DNA of 34,517 nt from Leucogyrophana mollusca (lineage: Eukaryota; Basidiomycota; Agaricomycetes; Boletales): assembly GCA_021014945.1 (NCBI GenBank), contig MU266391.1, positions 1-34,517 of the forward strand, written 5' to 3'. The stretch's first letter is position 1; every line of letters starts with the position of its first letter. Below the pieces are notes generated by a model. The model had not been told where the DNA came from. It searched no databases and was given only the letters and a program-made list of their open reading frames with translations. This document shows positions 1 to 10,925 of the stretch, one piece after another. Position numbers and translations under genes: made by a program.

Positions 1-410
1 GGGGAGGAAGGCGACCTCAGCAGTGAGCTACTTCTTTAATATGACCCAGCCGCTTGTGTTTCGAATCTAATTCCTTGCCTTCACTATTTTCTCGTCCAAG
101 ACATTGTTTGGCTTTTTCGTCATGCCTTGCTACTTAACTTAGTCATTTTGCCTCGTTGACTGACTGTCTTCCAACACTGACTTCAAACCATTACATGTAC
201 ATGATACTCGACCCGTCGACGTATTTACATGAACTGTGTTGATGTAAATTGTCAATCTCATCCATGGCCACCCAAGGTTTCTGCCGGCGAAGCTCGGCCC
301 CATCTCTAGTGGCGAAAGAGTGTTTGTATTACGTAAGGGGCGGGTTTGCTTGTATTACATAAGATGGATGTACTTGATCGCATCGACGACCTGAACCGCG
401 TGTGAACGTC
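1..410. other. Intergenic, left edge of window
   Basis: No coding frame with family-like content is visible on either strand. The stretch is AT-richer than the F-box gene that follows and presumably holds that gene's promoter. A short partial repeat (two copies of a TATTAC-TAAG unit around 328-362) lies just before the start codon. Nothing else can be supported. Confidence 0.5.
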
Positions 411-3400
411 ATGCTCGCACCCAAGCGCCAGTTGCTAGATCTCCCATTCGAGCTAATAGTGTCCATCCTCCGCAAGCTCGACGCCCGCTCCCTCCTCCGC
501 TGCTGCTCCGTACGCCCCCTCCCTACTAACTAACCTTCGTACTCACCGCACACAGGTCTCCCACGCCCTGAACGCGCTCATCGCCTCCTCGACCGAGCTC
601 CAGTACCTTATCGAGCTCGCCCTCGATGGCATGCACGACGGGCCCCCAAGCACCCTCTCCACCGCCGACCGCCTCGCCCGCCTCCGCCAGCTCCGCGCCG
701 CCTGGGCCGCCCTCGCCCTGCCCCCCGCCGTCTCCGTGCCCATGCCCGGGCCGTGCCAGGCCTACGAGCTCGTCGCGGGCGTGTTCGCCAAGACCACCAC
801 CACCACCCGCACCGCTCCCTTCGCCACGCAGTTCCTCGCCACGGCGCTCCCGGGCGTCGCCGACCCCGGCTGGTCCCTCGAGCGCGACGACCTCGGGGTG
901 CCCACACGTGACTTTGCGATCGACCCCTCGCAGGACCTGATTGCGCTCGTCCAGCTCGACCGCGACGATCCGCCCTTTGTGTGCGTAGCCCCCCTTGCTC
1001 GCCTTTCCATGCCATTTACCCTTAGTCAGAGCGCAATTCATGCCCCCCGGGGACCTCCGCATCCACCTGCGCACCCTCTCCACCAACGCCCCGCACTCCG
1101 GCGCGCGCGTCCCGGTGCTCCACTGCGCCGTCCCCTTCCCCATCACCGGCGCGTTCATCCAGATCGTCGATGACGTCGTCGGCATGCTCTTCTGGGCAGA
1201 GCCCGACGGTCCCCGCATCATCCTCTGGAACTGGGTTACCGGGCGTGAAATTGTCGTGAGTGCGGCTCTACGTGTATATACTATATTCGCTAATCATCCC
1301 ACCAGGACCAAACGAACTCGCAGCTTCCCCCGGGGACATGGGACTTTTCCTTTCTCTCTAGCCGCGCGTACATGCTCACCTGCGCGACCGGCCACGGCTC
1401 CATCGAAATCTTCACGTTTTCCGGGGGCGAGGACGAGTCCCAGCCCCCGTCAAACTCAGCCCCAAAATCCAGCCCCCCGCCCCTCGTGCATGTCGCTAGC
1501 CTCAAAATGCCGCCCCTCCAGCCCGACGTCCACCTCGTCAACTTCCAGACGCACACGGGCCCGTTCGTCGCGCGCGGGTGCGTCCCCGCGGGTGTGCGCG
1601 CGGCTTTTGCGGCCAGTTCCCCTTCCTCGTCCTCCACCTCTGCTTCTCCCTCCAACGCTGCTTCCTCCACCCCCTCCGTTGCTTCTTCCACCGCCCCCTC
1701 CGCATCATCCTCCACCACCCCCTCCGTGCCGTCCTCCGCCCCCTCCGCGTCGTCCTCCACACCACCCTCCCCCACCCCGCCATTCACCCCCTCCAACACA
1801 CACCGCATCCACGTCGTCTCGACGCAGTACATGCGCGTCGGGCCCGCGGGCATGCTCGACGAGGGGCTCGGGCTCGGGTTTGGTGCGTTTGGCGTTGGCG
1901 GGCTTGGTGGTGTTCTTGGGGGCGGCGCTCTTGGTGGTGTTCTTGGCGGCGGCGCTCTTGGCGGCGTTCTTGGTGGTGGTGCCGGAGTTGCAGGTGGTCC
2001 AGGCGGTGCAGGTGGAGGCGGTCTAGGTGCCGGAGGTGGGAATCTAGGAGCAGGCGCAGGTGGGAATCTAGGAGGAGGCGCAGGCGGAAACCTAGCCGCC
2101 GGCGTCGCAGGCTGGGCAAACGCGGGCCTCACCGGCGTGCGCCCGCGCTTTTGCCTGTATGTGAAGGGGGAGACGCTCGTGGGGTACGTCGAGGAGTATT
2201 GGAGGCGGGCGGCGGCGGGTGGGGGTGGGGGCGGTGTTGGGGCTTCTGAACGCGAAGACGAAGGTGGGGACTCTGAAGAGGAAGGGGGGGATTCCAAAGA
2301 GGAAGGGGGGGACTCTGAAGTCGCGTGGGGGCCTTTCGAAGACCTAAGATGGTATTCCGACGACGAAGAGCCTGACGAAAACGAGCCTGACGAAAACGAG
2401 CCTGGCGAAAACGAGCCTGGCGAAGACGAGCCCTCACACGACGAGGACGACCAAAATCACCATTCGCCCGACCCCGACCACTCGGCTGTCCATTCGCCCT
2501 CACACGAAATCGACTCGCCCTCACACGAAATCGACTCAACCGAGGGCTCAATCGAGGACTCAACCGACCGAAACTCGGACTCAAACTCAGACTCAAAAAA
2601 CGAAGAACACGAAAACTCTGAAAAATCTGAACACGAACACCGCCCCTTCCCGCCGCTCCAGGTCCCGTGGGCACAGTGGGGCGTGCTGGGGACGCGCATG
2701 CTGCACCAGCAGGTCGCGTTCCAGTGGCTTCGGTGCGTGTTTTTTGTATTTTGGGCTTTTCTTTGCGTGTTTTGCGTGTTTTTTTGGTGGGGGGTAATTG
2801 CGTGGTGATTGCGTGCTTTGGGGTTTTGTTTTGGTGTTTCGGTCTGGCAGGGGGTTATTGTGTTTCATGTTTGGGGTTTTGGTCGTTTGGATTGCGTTTT
2901 TTGTTGCTGGGACGGTTTGGCGAGGGGAAGTTAGGTGGACGAGGGTTTGGTGGGTGGGTGGGCGTTTGCTCTCGTTGAGTCGCTCTCGTGTTGCTCTCCT
3001 TGGTCTTTCCTCCGCATCTGCGTTCCTTGTATTTGCGCTTCTTGTTGCGTTCGCCCTCTTGCGTTTGTCATCCTTGCATTTGGTCTCCTCGCGTCTCTCC
3101 CCCCTTCGTTCCAGGACCCCACTGACACTGACCCCTCCCCCTCCCCGCCCCCTCTACACAGCTACGTCCACGGCCAGCGCGTCGTCGTCCCCGTCCTGCA
3201 CGAGCGCGGACAGGTCATGCAGGTGCTCGATTTCAACGTGTGCAATACCGTGCGGCAGGTGCGCGCGTTTGCGTCTGTGTCTTCTCCGTACCCCGACTCC
3301 GGCCCCGGGTCTCCCTCACCGCCATCGCCTGGTTCCCAGTCCCAAGCCCATGGCCAAGTCCAAACCCAACTCCAATCCCAGGCCCAACTCCAACCCCAAG

Positions 3401-3844
3401 TCCAACCTCAAGTCCAACCCCAGGCTCAAGTACAAACCCAAATCCAAACACACACCACCCCCTCCCTCATCCCCCCGGCACACATATTCGCGTCCGCGGT
3501 CGTGACGGCGCTCCCGTACCGCGTGGCGCGGCGCGACGCGGAGCTCGGGGCGTATGCGGGGATGATGATCGATGGGGAGCGGTTGGTGGGGGTTAAGGTG
3601 TGTGCGCGTTTTTTTTGGTTTTTATTTGGTGGCGTTTTTTGCGTCTGTTCCTTGGAGGTTTGAGGGGGTTCTTGCTTGGGGTTTGTGAAGCCCCCTTTTC
3701 CATTGGGGTTCTTTTTGCGTGTGCTTTTGTGTCTTACGGGGCTTGGAGAGGCTGAGGCTGAAGCTGACTGGTGGTTTGCGTGCCCGACAGTACCCGGCGT
3801 TCTCGGATGGGGATATGAAGCATGTGCATGTTTTTGCGCTCTGA
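411..3844 (+). CDS. F-box protein with large low-complexity insertions
   Basis: Likely a substrate-recognition subunit of an SCF-type ubiquitin ligase; the target is unknown. Exons by eye: 411-509, 556-980, 1030-1255, 1306-2732, 3162-3597, 3791-3844. The frame stays open through all joins, giving 888 residues. The F-box is at about residues 8-50 (LLDLPFELIVSILRKLDARS, then the LLRCC run) and is followed by the WD/beta-propeller-like body usual for basidiomycete F-box proteins (LRTLSTNAPHSG, VNFQTHTGPFVARG, FQWLR joined to YVHGQRVVVP). The conserved blocks are interrupted by a Ser/Pro tract (about 354-412), a Gly-Leu-Val repeat (about 440-516), acidic repeats (about 565-700) and a Gln-rich tract (about 782-823). 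These make the protein much longer than I would expect for the family. The fourth intron (2733-3161) is unusually long for this window and T/G-rich. A truncated relative lies at 9301-9675. Family call is firm; exact splice sites are inferred. Confidence 0.8.
1617..2100 (+). repeat. Coding tandem repeats: Ser/Pro tract and Gly-rich tract
   Basis: Within exon 4 of the F-box gene, 1617-1787 is a degenerate run of TCC/TCT-type codons giving Ser, Thr, Pro and Ala. From about 1873 to 2100 units of roughly 27 bases encode GGALGGVLG-like blocks and then GGNLGAGAG-like blocks. The repeats keep the frame open, so they read as slippage expansions inside a translated gene. Both strands stay open here, which creates long spurious antisense frames. 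Confidence 0.85.
2240..2535 (+). repeat. Coding tandem repeats: acidic units
   Basis: Three families of in-frame repeats follow each other in the F-box gene. They are a 24-base unit giving GGDSEEE/GGDSKEE, a 15-base unit giving EPDEN/EPGEN, and a 21-base unit giving SPSHEID twice. The product is a strongly acidic, probably disordered loop between two conserved F-box-protein blocks. Confidence 0.85.
3330..3455 (+). repeat. Coding repeat: Gln-rich tract
   Basis: A degenerate 6-12 base repeat (CCAAGTCCAA-like) in exon 5 of the F-box gene encodes alternating Gln with Val, Leu, Pro and Ala (QVQPQ-type). It separates the CNTVRQ block from the ALPYRVARRD block and is open in several frames. Confidence 0.8.
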
Positions 3845-4643
3845 GGACCGGGACCGCAGCCGGTGTGGGTAGGTAGATGGGTGGTTGTGTAGGATTATAT
3901 CGGGTGTAGGATTACTTGGAGCACAGTTGTTGTAAAACTAGAACTAAAAGCCGCCTGTGCGCGTGTATGTACTTAGTACTGTATCGTTACCGCTATCGTT
4001 CTCCCACCTCCGACTTCGTCCTGTTCGTGATTCAGAACCGCCGTTTGCCTCTCCGCGAGTGGTCTCTGCACCTAGCTTTCGCCGAGACAGCGCACCCACC
4101 GTGCCTGGGTGCCCGAACAGGGAGCTGGCGTGGTACTTGATATTCCGCCTGGTTAAACTGTCTATGGCCCCATGGCACATGCTCGGAGCTGCTCAGAGGC
4201 TCTGATGTCGACGAAGGAAGTTATCTTGGGCAAAAGCCCGAAGCCGAAACACCTGCTCCAATGCCAAGCATGTGTGGACGTCGGACGAGCTGCGACGGGC
4301 GGGTGCGCATAAGCAGCAAACTGAGCAAACTGTCCAAGACAACATGTGGGGTGGGTGTGTCGAGTGGCAGGACCTGAACTTGCAATAGGCAATAGTAGCG
4401 TGCTTACAGATAGTTCACGAAGACACCGACGGGGAGTGGTGGGCGGGAAAAACGGAAAATGAGCTGTTGGGCTTGAGGCAAGGCGGCTGTCGCCGACCGA
4501 TGTGCTGATGTGGCGGGAAGCAAAACACACTCACTTTACTCACTCGTGTCTCGCACATCCTAAGAACACCAGTGACAAGATAAGGACCCCTTCAGTTTCA
4601 TGTGACACCGATCAACCATACACAAAGCTATGTTCTATAATCG
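3845..4643. other. Intergenic, 3' flank of F-box gene
   Basis: No gene recognised. Roughly 3885-4110 is homologous to 9515-9675 (shared CACAGTTGTT, CTATCGTTCTCCCACCTCCG and CGAGACAGCGCACCC), showing that the duplication behind the pseudogene at 9.3 kb included this flank. The remainder to 4643 has only short chance frames and should hold the 3' ends of the two convergent genes. Confidence 0.6.
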
Positions 4644-5219
4644 TCAGGACCGTTCGCTGCCAGAGATGGTTTCGTATGGAGAGGTCGAACCGACAGCCCC
4701 AGGAATGACAGGGGGAGGGGCAAGCACTCCAGGAGGAACCGCTGCAACCAAACCAGCTGCGGTCACATCCATGGATGCAGTCGAAAACGCACCCCCAAGC
4801 CGAAGGGCACTCGCGACGTCCATCTCCGACAGATCCTGCACAAAATCCATCTCGAGAGTAAGACCGGTTGCTTCCAGCTTTCCTGGTATGTTGATGAGGC
4901 GTAGCGAGGCCACAGTAGCCCAGGCTATCGATGCCATGGTGTTGTGGATTCGGTAGTCGCCGTATTGATGTTGAACATAACCCGCGCAGTGAAGACGGCG
5001 GATGAGTTGCTGATAAGTGTTCGCTAAACCAAACTGGGTAAACATAAACAAGACAGTGAGTGGTCGGTGCCCTGACGTGCCTCGGTTTGAGTTCCAGCCA
5101 TCCGGTAGGTCATCCTCGGTTCGTCGGATGGAGATATTATGTGCTATACCATAGACGCCAACTGGGAAACCTCGGGCGGTCAGAGCTTGTGGGAGAGGAG
5201 GGAGAAGTGGTGCAGCCAT
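4644..5219 (-). CDS. Conserved small protein, possible VapD/Cas2-like fold
   Basis: A single uninterrupted frame of 191 residues starting at ATG 5217-5219. I do not recognise the family firmly; its look (ordered start, balanced codons, Pro-rich tail) suggests a genuine gene. Residues about 50-145 have a beta-alpha-beta layout: the hydrophobic strand RPLTVLFMFTQFG, the helix NTYQQLIRRLHCAGY, the strand-like VQHQYGDY, a long helix, and a C-terminal acidic/hydrophobic segment ending in ALRLGG. The order resembles VapD endoribonucleases and Cas2 (Y..L...L...GF..Q.S.Y), but this is inference from pattern only and key residues differ. The tail of about 45 residues is Pro/Ala-rich and probably disordered. 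No signal peptide or membrane segment is seen. It is divergent from the DUF6535 gene across 630 bases. Confidence 0.65.
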   Translation of the reverse strand: MAAPLLPPLPQALTARGFPVGVYGIAHNISIRRTEDDLPDGWNSNRGTSGHRPLTVLFMFTQFGLANTYQQLIRRLHCAGYVQHQYGDYRIHNTMASIAWATVASLRLINIPGKLEATGLTLEMDFVQDLSEMDVASALRLGGAFSTASMDVTAAGLVAAVPPGVLAPPPVIPGAVGSTSPYETISGSERS

Positions 5220-5849
5220 AATATGCGTTCGATGTTGTGATTAACGGGCTGTTTTGAGTGCAATGGACATAAGATTCACAGGTAGCATGCACGGTAAGTG
5301 ATAGTGACATACCTCGTGTGTCGTTATGTATGGCTCGAAATGTCTTCCACAGACCAATCCAGTTATGTATATCAAGTAAGGGATGCTGTCAGCCACAACG
5401 GATGGTGGCTAACAACATGCCCCCAGCCATGACCGGAACGGATGACGGCATCAACCGAGTTCGGAGTCGCGAAAGTTTACCTCGAACTGACCTCACTTCG
5501 ACAACCGCGGGAATCAACTGCACACTCTATCACCACTTACCGGCATTCATTTGTAGTATTGTACTGACAAGACCTTCTGTTACCATCATGCCAGCCTCCC
5601 GTGCCATCGATACCGACTTCGTTGACTCAATAGTGAACACCAGACTCAAATATGAGATACTCATAATATTGATGCCCAGCTACTGGAGACTACCATTTTG
5701 TCTCTCAGAGTCTCCAGATTGTCTCCCCGGAGATCTCCAGGCTAGTATCGGACTACTGCCCCCTCAGCGCCTAGCGTCCTCGGTTTGTCCTCGAGGCTCG
5801 GTAGCCCTCCAGCCTGGCGTCACGCTCCATCGATTGCATCTCTCGCTCT
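5220..5849. other. Divergent intergenic region
   Basis: Lies between two genes that point away from each other, so it should hold both promoters. A 189-codon open frame (5318-5887, +) crosses it, but it has no recognisable content and overlaps the true start of the DUF6535 gene. No clear TATA box was seen. Confidence 0.5.
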
Positions 5850-8800
5850 ATGTCGCCCAATCCATTGGAAGGTTTAAAAGCAGCTGAAAACCTCTCAGAA
5901 CTTGCCATTGGGCATACTAATGATGACGCTTCAGCGAGGCTAATCAGCCCAGATACCCAGAGCTCAAGCAACAACGATCATACTTGGGACAATTTCTCCC
6001 CGAAGGCAACTGACGCCGGTCATACCAACGACGTTGAAGCCTCGACAAGGCCACTGGTCCCAGATGCTACCAAGAATGCCCCGCCGACATCAACTGTTCC
6101 AAGTGGTCCGACTGAGTACGAGATGGCTCCTTCTCGCCCATCTATCTACCTCATCATCGCATTACCTGTAGAATACTGCAGCTGTTGCAGAAATTGCACC
6201 AAACTCTGAAAGACTCGACGATCGCACAGGAGAGCGGTACTGACGACAAGTCCCGTTTCTGGGCTACATACAAACGTCACGCGGAAGAGTACGACACCGA
6301 ATTTTTTGAGAAATACAGGGACGATATGGACATTGTCCTCATTTTCGTGAGTAACTGCGTGCACGACTCCTGTGAGTGAGACGCTGAGGTTGTTACTATC
6401 TCCTTTCAGGCTGGTCTCTTCTCTGCCGTGAGCACGTCGTTCCTCACTGCCATGCAGTCCAGCCTCAGCGCCGACCCGACGGATACTACGAACGCGCTTC
6501 TGATGCAAGTGGTTCATGCACTTAATAATACCGCTTTCGCTGGTCAGAACATCGAGCCTCCTGTTTGGAACGGTCCTGGTTCGGTGATGATATGGGTCCA
6601 GTCATTCATATACGCGAGCCTGTCTGCAAGCCTGCTTGCGGCCTTGGGGGCAGTGCTGGGCAAGCAGTGGCTGGGCCAGTATCGTCAGAAGGGGTTGGGG
6701 ATGAACGACGAACGCGGCAGACGGAGGCAGAAGAAGCTCGACGGAGCGCAAGCGTGGCACCTCCGCGTGGTGCTGGAAGCCCTGCCCGTGCTGCTGCAGA
6801 TCTCGCTGCTTTTGTTCAGTGTTGCCCTCTCTGCGTATGTCTGGACTCAACAGTCCACTGTCGGCGCCGTTGTCATCAGCGTCACTGCGCTGGGCATGCT
6901 GCTCTATCTCTCGATCACGGCTACCTCAATGATCTCGCCGAATTGCCCCTTCCAGACCCCTCTGTCCATCGTACTAATGGTTCTTTGGCGGCGTGCGCAT
7001 CGCGTTGGAAGGACCGCCCTCACGACGACTGCCGATGGCATGCTCCGAACCCAATTGGGGCGAGAAATTTTCATCGCTTGCCTCCACGCGCAACAAGAGC
7101 CACATCACTTAGGGATATCCAAAATATACCATCGGGTGAGTAGCTGGATCGATGACCTCTGGTGTAAAATGTCTCCTGGGCGAGCACGATTCTCCGCCGA
7201 CCTGGAATCCCTGTCGGGATCAGTGTCACTGTCACCCCCAAGTGGCCCGCTGAAACTCGACATCCCGCCGCATTGCTCTGTGCAGGATGCACCTTCAGTG
7301 AAATGGCTTCTCGAGACATCTACCGACCCAGATGTCATCACAGCGGCAGCCAGGATCGTACCGGAAGTAGAGTGGCCGGCTGAGCTCGACCTGTCGGCTG
7401 CGGGTGCACAGCTGGGAAACATCTTCGAAGGGTGTTTTGTATACAAGAACGACCTCAAAACGTGGCAGCTTGCGCCCTTTTGTCGAGAGCGCGCCCTTGC
7501 TTGTGGCAAAGCATTGGTGTACCTGGACTGCGAGAAGTCCTACATCTCAACTAAGCCGCGGGGGGCTGACAGTCATATCTTTCCATTTCACAGATGCACT
7601 GGCTCCCAGTTACTTGAAATGTTTGCGGTTCTGTGGTCCGAGAACAAGGAATGCAAATGTCTATCGCAGGTATTCCTCATCCAGCGACACATCATGGATG
7701 GCCCGCCTTCATTGCCAGAAGGCCTTGGGATGTCACTGGGTGGCTTGCAGGGCGGGTGGTCCTTCCATTCACTTCCATATCTACTCTCCAGTCCACAGTG
7801 TCCAGATCACATAAAATCAGAGGCTGCGAAAGAAATCACCAGACAACTATCGCCTACGAATCTGCCTTCTCTGCGGATTCTCGCCGACTGTTTGCTGTCC
7901 GCAGCCATCCTGGTTGGCGTACCGATAGACCAGGAGGTACCCGTAAAGGTCAACAAAAGGTCCGTTTCTGATTGACTTTGTGGACTGCGCCACCCAATCA
8001 ATCCATCAATCCCAGTTCGGCAATGGAGTCACTCCTGGGAATGCTCCTGCAGCACCGACCACTTGCTCATGGAGTCGATTGGTGCGAGCACCCGGTGCGA
8101 TACCTCTTTCAGCCGCTTGCTCTTCTTTGGGAAGACAAAAAGATACGTCCAAAGCTTGGTCCATGTAAATACAGGCAGTGCTGCTGCGAGGCGGTGGGAT
8201 GGAGTCTGCAGATGTGCATATTATTGGTAGAGAAGGCAAAGGCACTGGGTCCGAGCACAGGCGAGAAGGACCAGCAAGCATTGTGGAAAGATGCCCGAGC
8301 AGCTCTGCATTTCAGTGCTGTTGCTTCCGCTCGTGATCACATTCGGGGCTGTTGGCACCCGACTTACGGTGGTCATTGTGGTCGCCCTGCCATAGCTGAC
8401 CTTGCCTGGACCCTTGACTTCCTCGACTGCCACTACAGAGCACGAGACGAAATAGCGGTAGCCGATACATTTTTCATGCTCTCCCAAGCACGTGATATCG
8501 CCCTGTGGGCAAAGTCACCTAAATTCATTGAAGCTATCATCTTTGCGATGCAACCAGACAAGTCCACTCAAGTTCGTGATGCGGCTCTGCACACAGCTTG
8601 GGAAGTCAGACAGGCACTGGCAACACCGGACGACGCTATAATACCATTACTGCCTGCGTTCTCTGTGGCCCTGCTCTCTGCCGTTTCGTCTGGCGACCGG
8701 TCCACCGTCGGAGAGCGCGATGTCCAATATCTCCACATCATGTTCACCTGCGCTCGGAGCGAAGTCGGAACTTGGGACGCGCTTTTCCGCTCAGAAGGGC

Positions 8801-9207
8801 ATCTCCAGAAATGCCTCGATATGGCTGCGCAGCATGCGACGTGGTCGATGGCATCGGTCTATCTTATCACAGTAGCAGAGACCTTTGAATCACGCGGTGC
8901 GGAGGGCAGGTTTCTCGACCCTGCCCTGGGAGCTTCGCATCTCATTTCGGCTTGGCACATTGTTGACCGTGAACTGCAAAGGGACGTGTTGCAGCTCGAA
9001 GAGGTGGAGGAAACCTTGCCGAGTCTCATAGCGTACACGCGCAGATTTCCCGAAACCGATCCCGGCTCTGAAGGTTGCATGCCCCACGTCCAGTCTGTGC
9101 TAGGGAAGCTTCGGCAGCGGAGACCAGACAGCCTAAGGATTGGCGAGATGGAGGATCTGGTGGAGTGGTCGGAAGCCCGCGAAAATAGAGGCTCGGAAGG
9201 TCGTTGA
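5850..9207 (+). CDS. DUF6535 membrane protein
   Basis: Exons by eye: 5850-6115, 6172-6346, 6410-7959, 8016-9207. All three introns (56, 63 and 56 bases) restore the frame and give 1060 residues. Residues 1-90 are polar and likely cytosolic. The DUF6535 domain begins near residue 110 (RFWATYKRHAEEYD) and has four membrane segments: about 140-162, 206-231 (VMIWVQSFIYASLSASLLAA), 265-292 and 298-318. Between segments 2 and 3 is the typical GKQWLGQYRQKG block followed by a basic loop. The 700-residue C-terminal part looks helical and soluble. DUF6535 proteins are common in Agaricomycetes and have no established function. The start was chosen because the frame before the first intron opens with this ATG and joins cleanly to exon 2. 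Family call is firm; role unknown. Confidence 0.85.
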
Positions 9208-9300
9208 TATGAAAGACGCTGAATAATTACCACTCTACTTCTATGTTTACATGTCGTTGTATATACCACGGGACGTCGAATCCAGATGTACCAATGCTTG

Positions 9301-9675
9301 CATATGCGTTAGGGTGGAGGCGTAGGTGGTCTAGGTGTGGGTGGAGGCGCAGGTGGAAATCCAGCCGGCGCCGGAGTCGCAGGCTGGGCAAACGTGGGCC
9401 TCACGGGCATGTGCCCGCGCTTCTGCCTGTATGTGAAGGGGGAGACGCTCTTGGGGTACGTCGAGGAGTATTGGAGGCGGGCGCGGGCGTGCAGGAATAG
9501 GAGTGGGGACGGAGTGTAGGATAACTTGAAGGACAGTTGTTATCAAACCAAAAGCTGCTCGTGTATGTAGTGTATCCCTATCGTTCTCCCACCTCCGACC
9601 CCGTTTTGTCTGTGATTAAGTGGTCTGTATATACCATGACACCGAGACAGCGCACCCGCCGCATATAATGTATAA
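9301..9675 (+). pseudogene. Truncated copy of F-box gene exon 4 plus 3' flank
   Basis: About 9305-9490 matches about 2000-2215 of the F-box gene: the Gly-rich repeat, then AGWANVGLTGMCPRFCLYVK and the stretch ending EEYWRRA. It then jumps directly to sequence matching the F-box 3' flank (about 3885-4110). Everything between (the acidic repeats, last introns and last exons) is missing, and nothing corresponds to the F-box itself. The remaining frame ends soon after the junction. This is a segmental duplicate with internal deletion, not a functional gene. Boundaries are approximate. Confidence 0.85.
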
Positions 9676-9968
9676 CAGACGAGCGCCTCTCTTGCGGGTC
9701 CGAGCCATCTAGTCATCTCCAGCTGGTCAGACGACGTCAATGACCAAGTCGCATGCTTCTATACATACATATGGGTCTAATATGACGGCTCTTCCCAGAG
9801 AACGCGCGTCCCCTCGGCCGCTCGCGATGCTCAGATAAATAAAGCCCCATTCAACGAACGTCCCGGCATCGCTAAGACCCCATCTCACCAGTATTGATAG
9901 CAATATCGGCACTCATTTCAGTGACACCGCACGCAGCTTCCACGCAACCACAGCCTAACCCTCTCCCA

Positions 9969-10925
9969 ATGTCCTCGTCCGCCAAAACCATCTTCATCAC
10001 CGGCGCCTCCTCCGGCATCGGCCTCGCCTCCGCGCAGCTCTTCCACGCGCGCGGCTGGAACGTCGTCGCGAGCATGCGCGCGCCCGAAAAAAGTCCCCCA
10101 GAGCTCGCCGCCGCCGCCTCAGACCGCATGCTCGTCGTGCGCCTCGACTTGCAGGACCACGCGTCCATCGCGCCCGCGCTCGAGGCGGGGATAGAAAGGT
10201 TCGGGGCGATCGACGTGCTGCTGAACAACGCGGGGTACGGCCAGGGGGGCTTTTTTGAGGCGATCTCAAGGGAGGCGGTGCAGGCGCAGTTTGATGTGAA
10301 CGTTTTCGGTGCGTCCGTTCATCCTTCCACCCACCCATCCGTCCATCCATGCATCTATCCGCCGCCGGGCTGATACGCACCTCACCACACAGGCGTCATG
10401 GACGTCACGCGCCTCCTGCTCCCGCACTTCCGCGCGCGGGGCCGTGGGGGCGTCATCAACGTCTCGAGCGGCGCGGGGTTCTGGGGGTTGCCCGCGTCCT
10501 CGATGTACAGCGCGTCGAAGTTCGCGCTGGAGGGGTTCACGGAGGCGCTGTCGTACGAGCTCGCTGCGCAGGGCGTGTTCGTCAAGTCCGTCGTCCCGTA
10601 CGGGGGCGTCACGCAGACCGCGTTCGTGGCGCGGTTCAGTGCGATGAGCGCGGGCCTTGGTGCGGCGGGTGCGGCGGCGAGCGTGGACGGGGCGTACGGC
10701 GAGTTCATGGGGCGCATCGCCGCGGCGTATGCAAAGATGGTCGCGGGGGCGCGGGTGTCCGCAGGGGACGTGGCGGAGCGGATATACGAGGCGGCGACGG
10801 ACGGGACGAAGCAGTTGCGGTATTTTATTGGGGACGATGCGAGAGGGTTCTTGAAGGCGAGGTATGAGTCGCGGTCGGACGAGGAGTATATGGGCCGCAT
10901 GCGGGCGTACTTTGACGTTGAGTAG
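9969..10925 (+). CDS. Short-chain dehydrogenase/reductase (classical SDR)
   Basis: An NAD(P)-dependent oxidoreductase of 290 residues from exons 9969-10308 and 10393-10925; the 84-base intron is GT...AG. Seen in the sequence: the Rossmann glycine motif TGASSGIG at residues 11-18, NNAG at 86-89, a catalytic Ser at about 139 (NVSSGAG) and YSASK at 152-156. This is the full classical SDR tetrad region. The start was chosen as the ATG that places the glycine motif at the usual distance; upstream in-frame codons lack an ATG. No signal or membrane segment is seen, so it is probably cytosolic. The substrate cannot be told. The motif order resembles the broad 17-beta-HSD-like/acyl-DHAP-reductase-like SDR group. 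The third codon positions are very GC-rich compared with the neighbours. Confidence 0.9.

Noticed and set aside
1290..2297. 335-codon frame on the minus strand
   Set aside because: It is the antisense of the F-box gene repeats. GC-rich tandem repeats keep several frames open, and the product is Pro/Arg low complexity without family content.
5318..5887. 189-codon frame between the divergent genes
   Set aside because: No recognisable content, overlaps the start of the DUF6535 gene in another frame, and lies where two promoters are expected.
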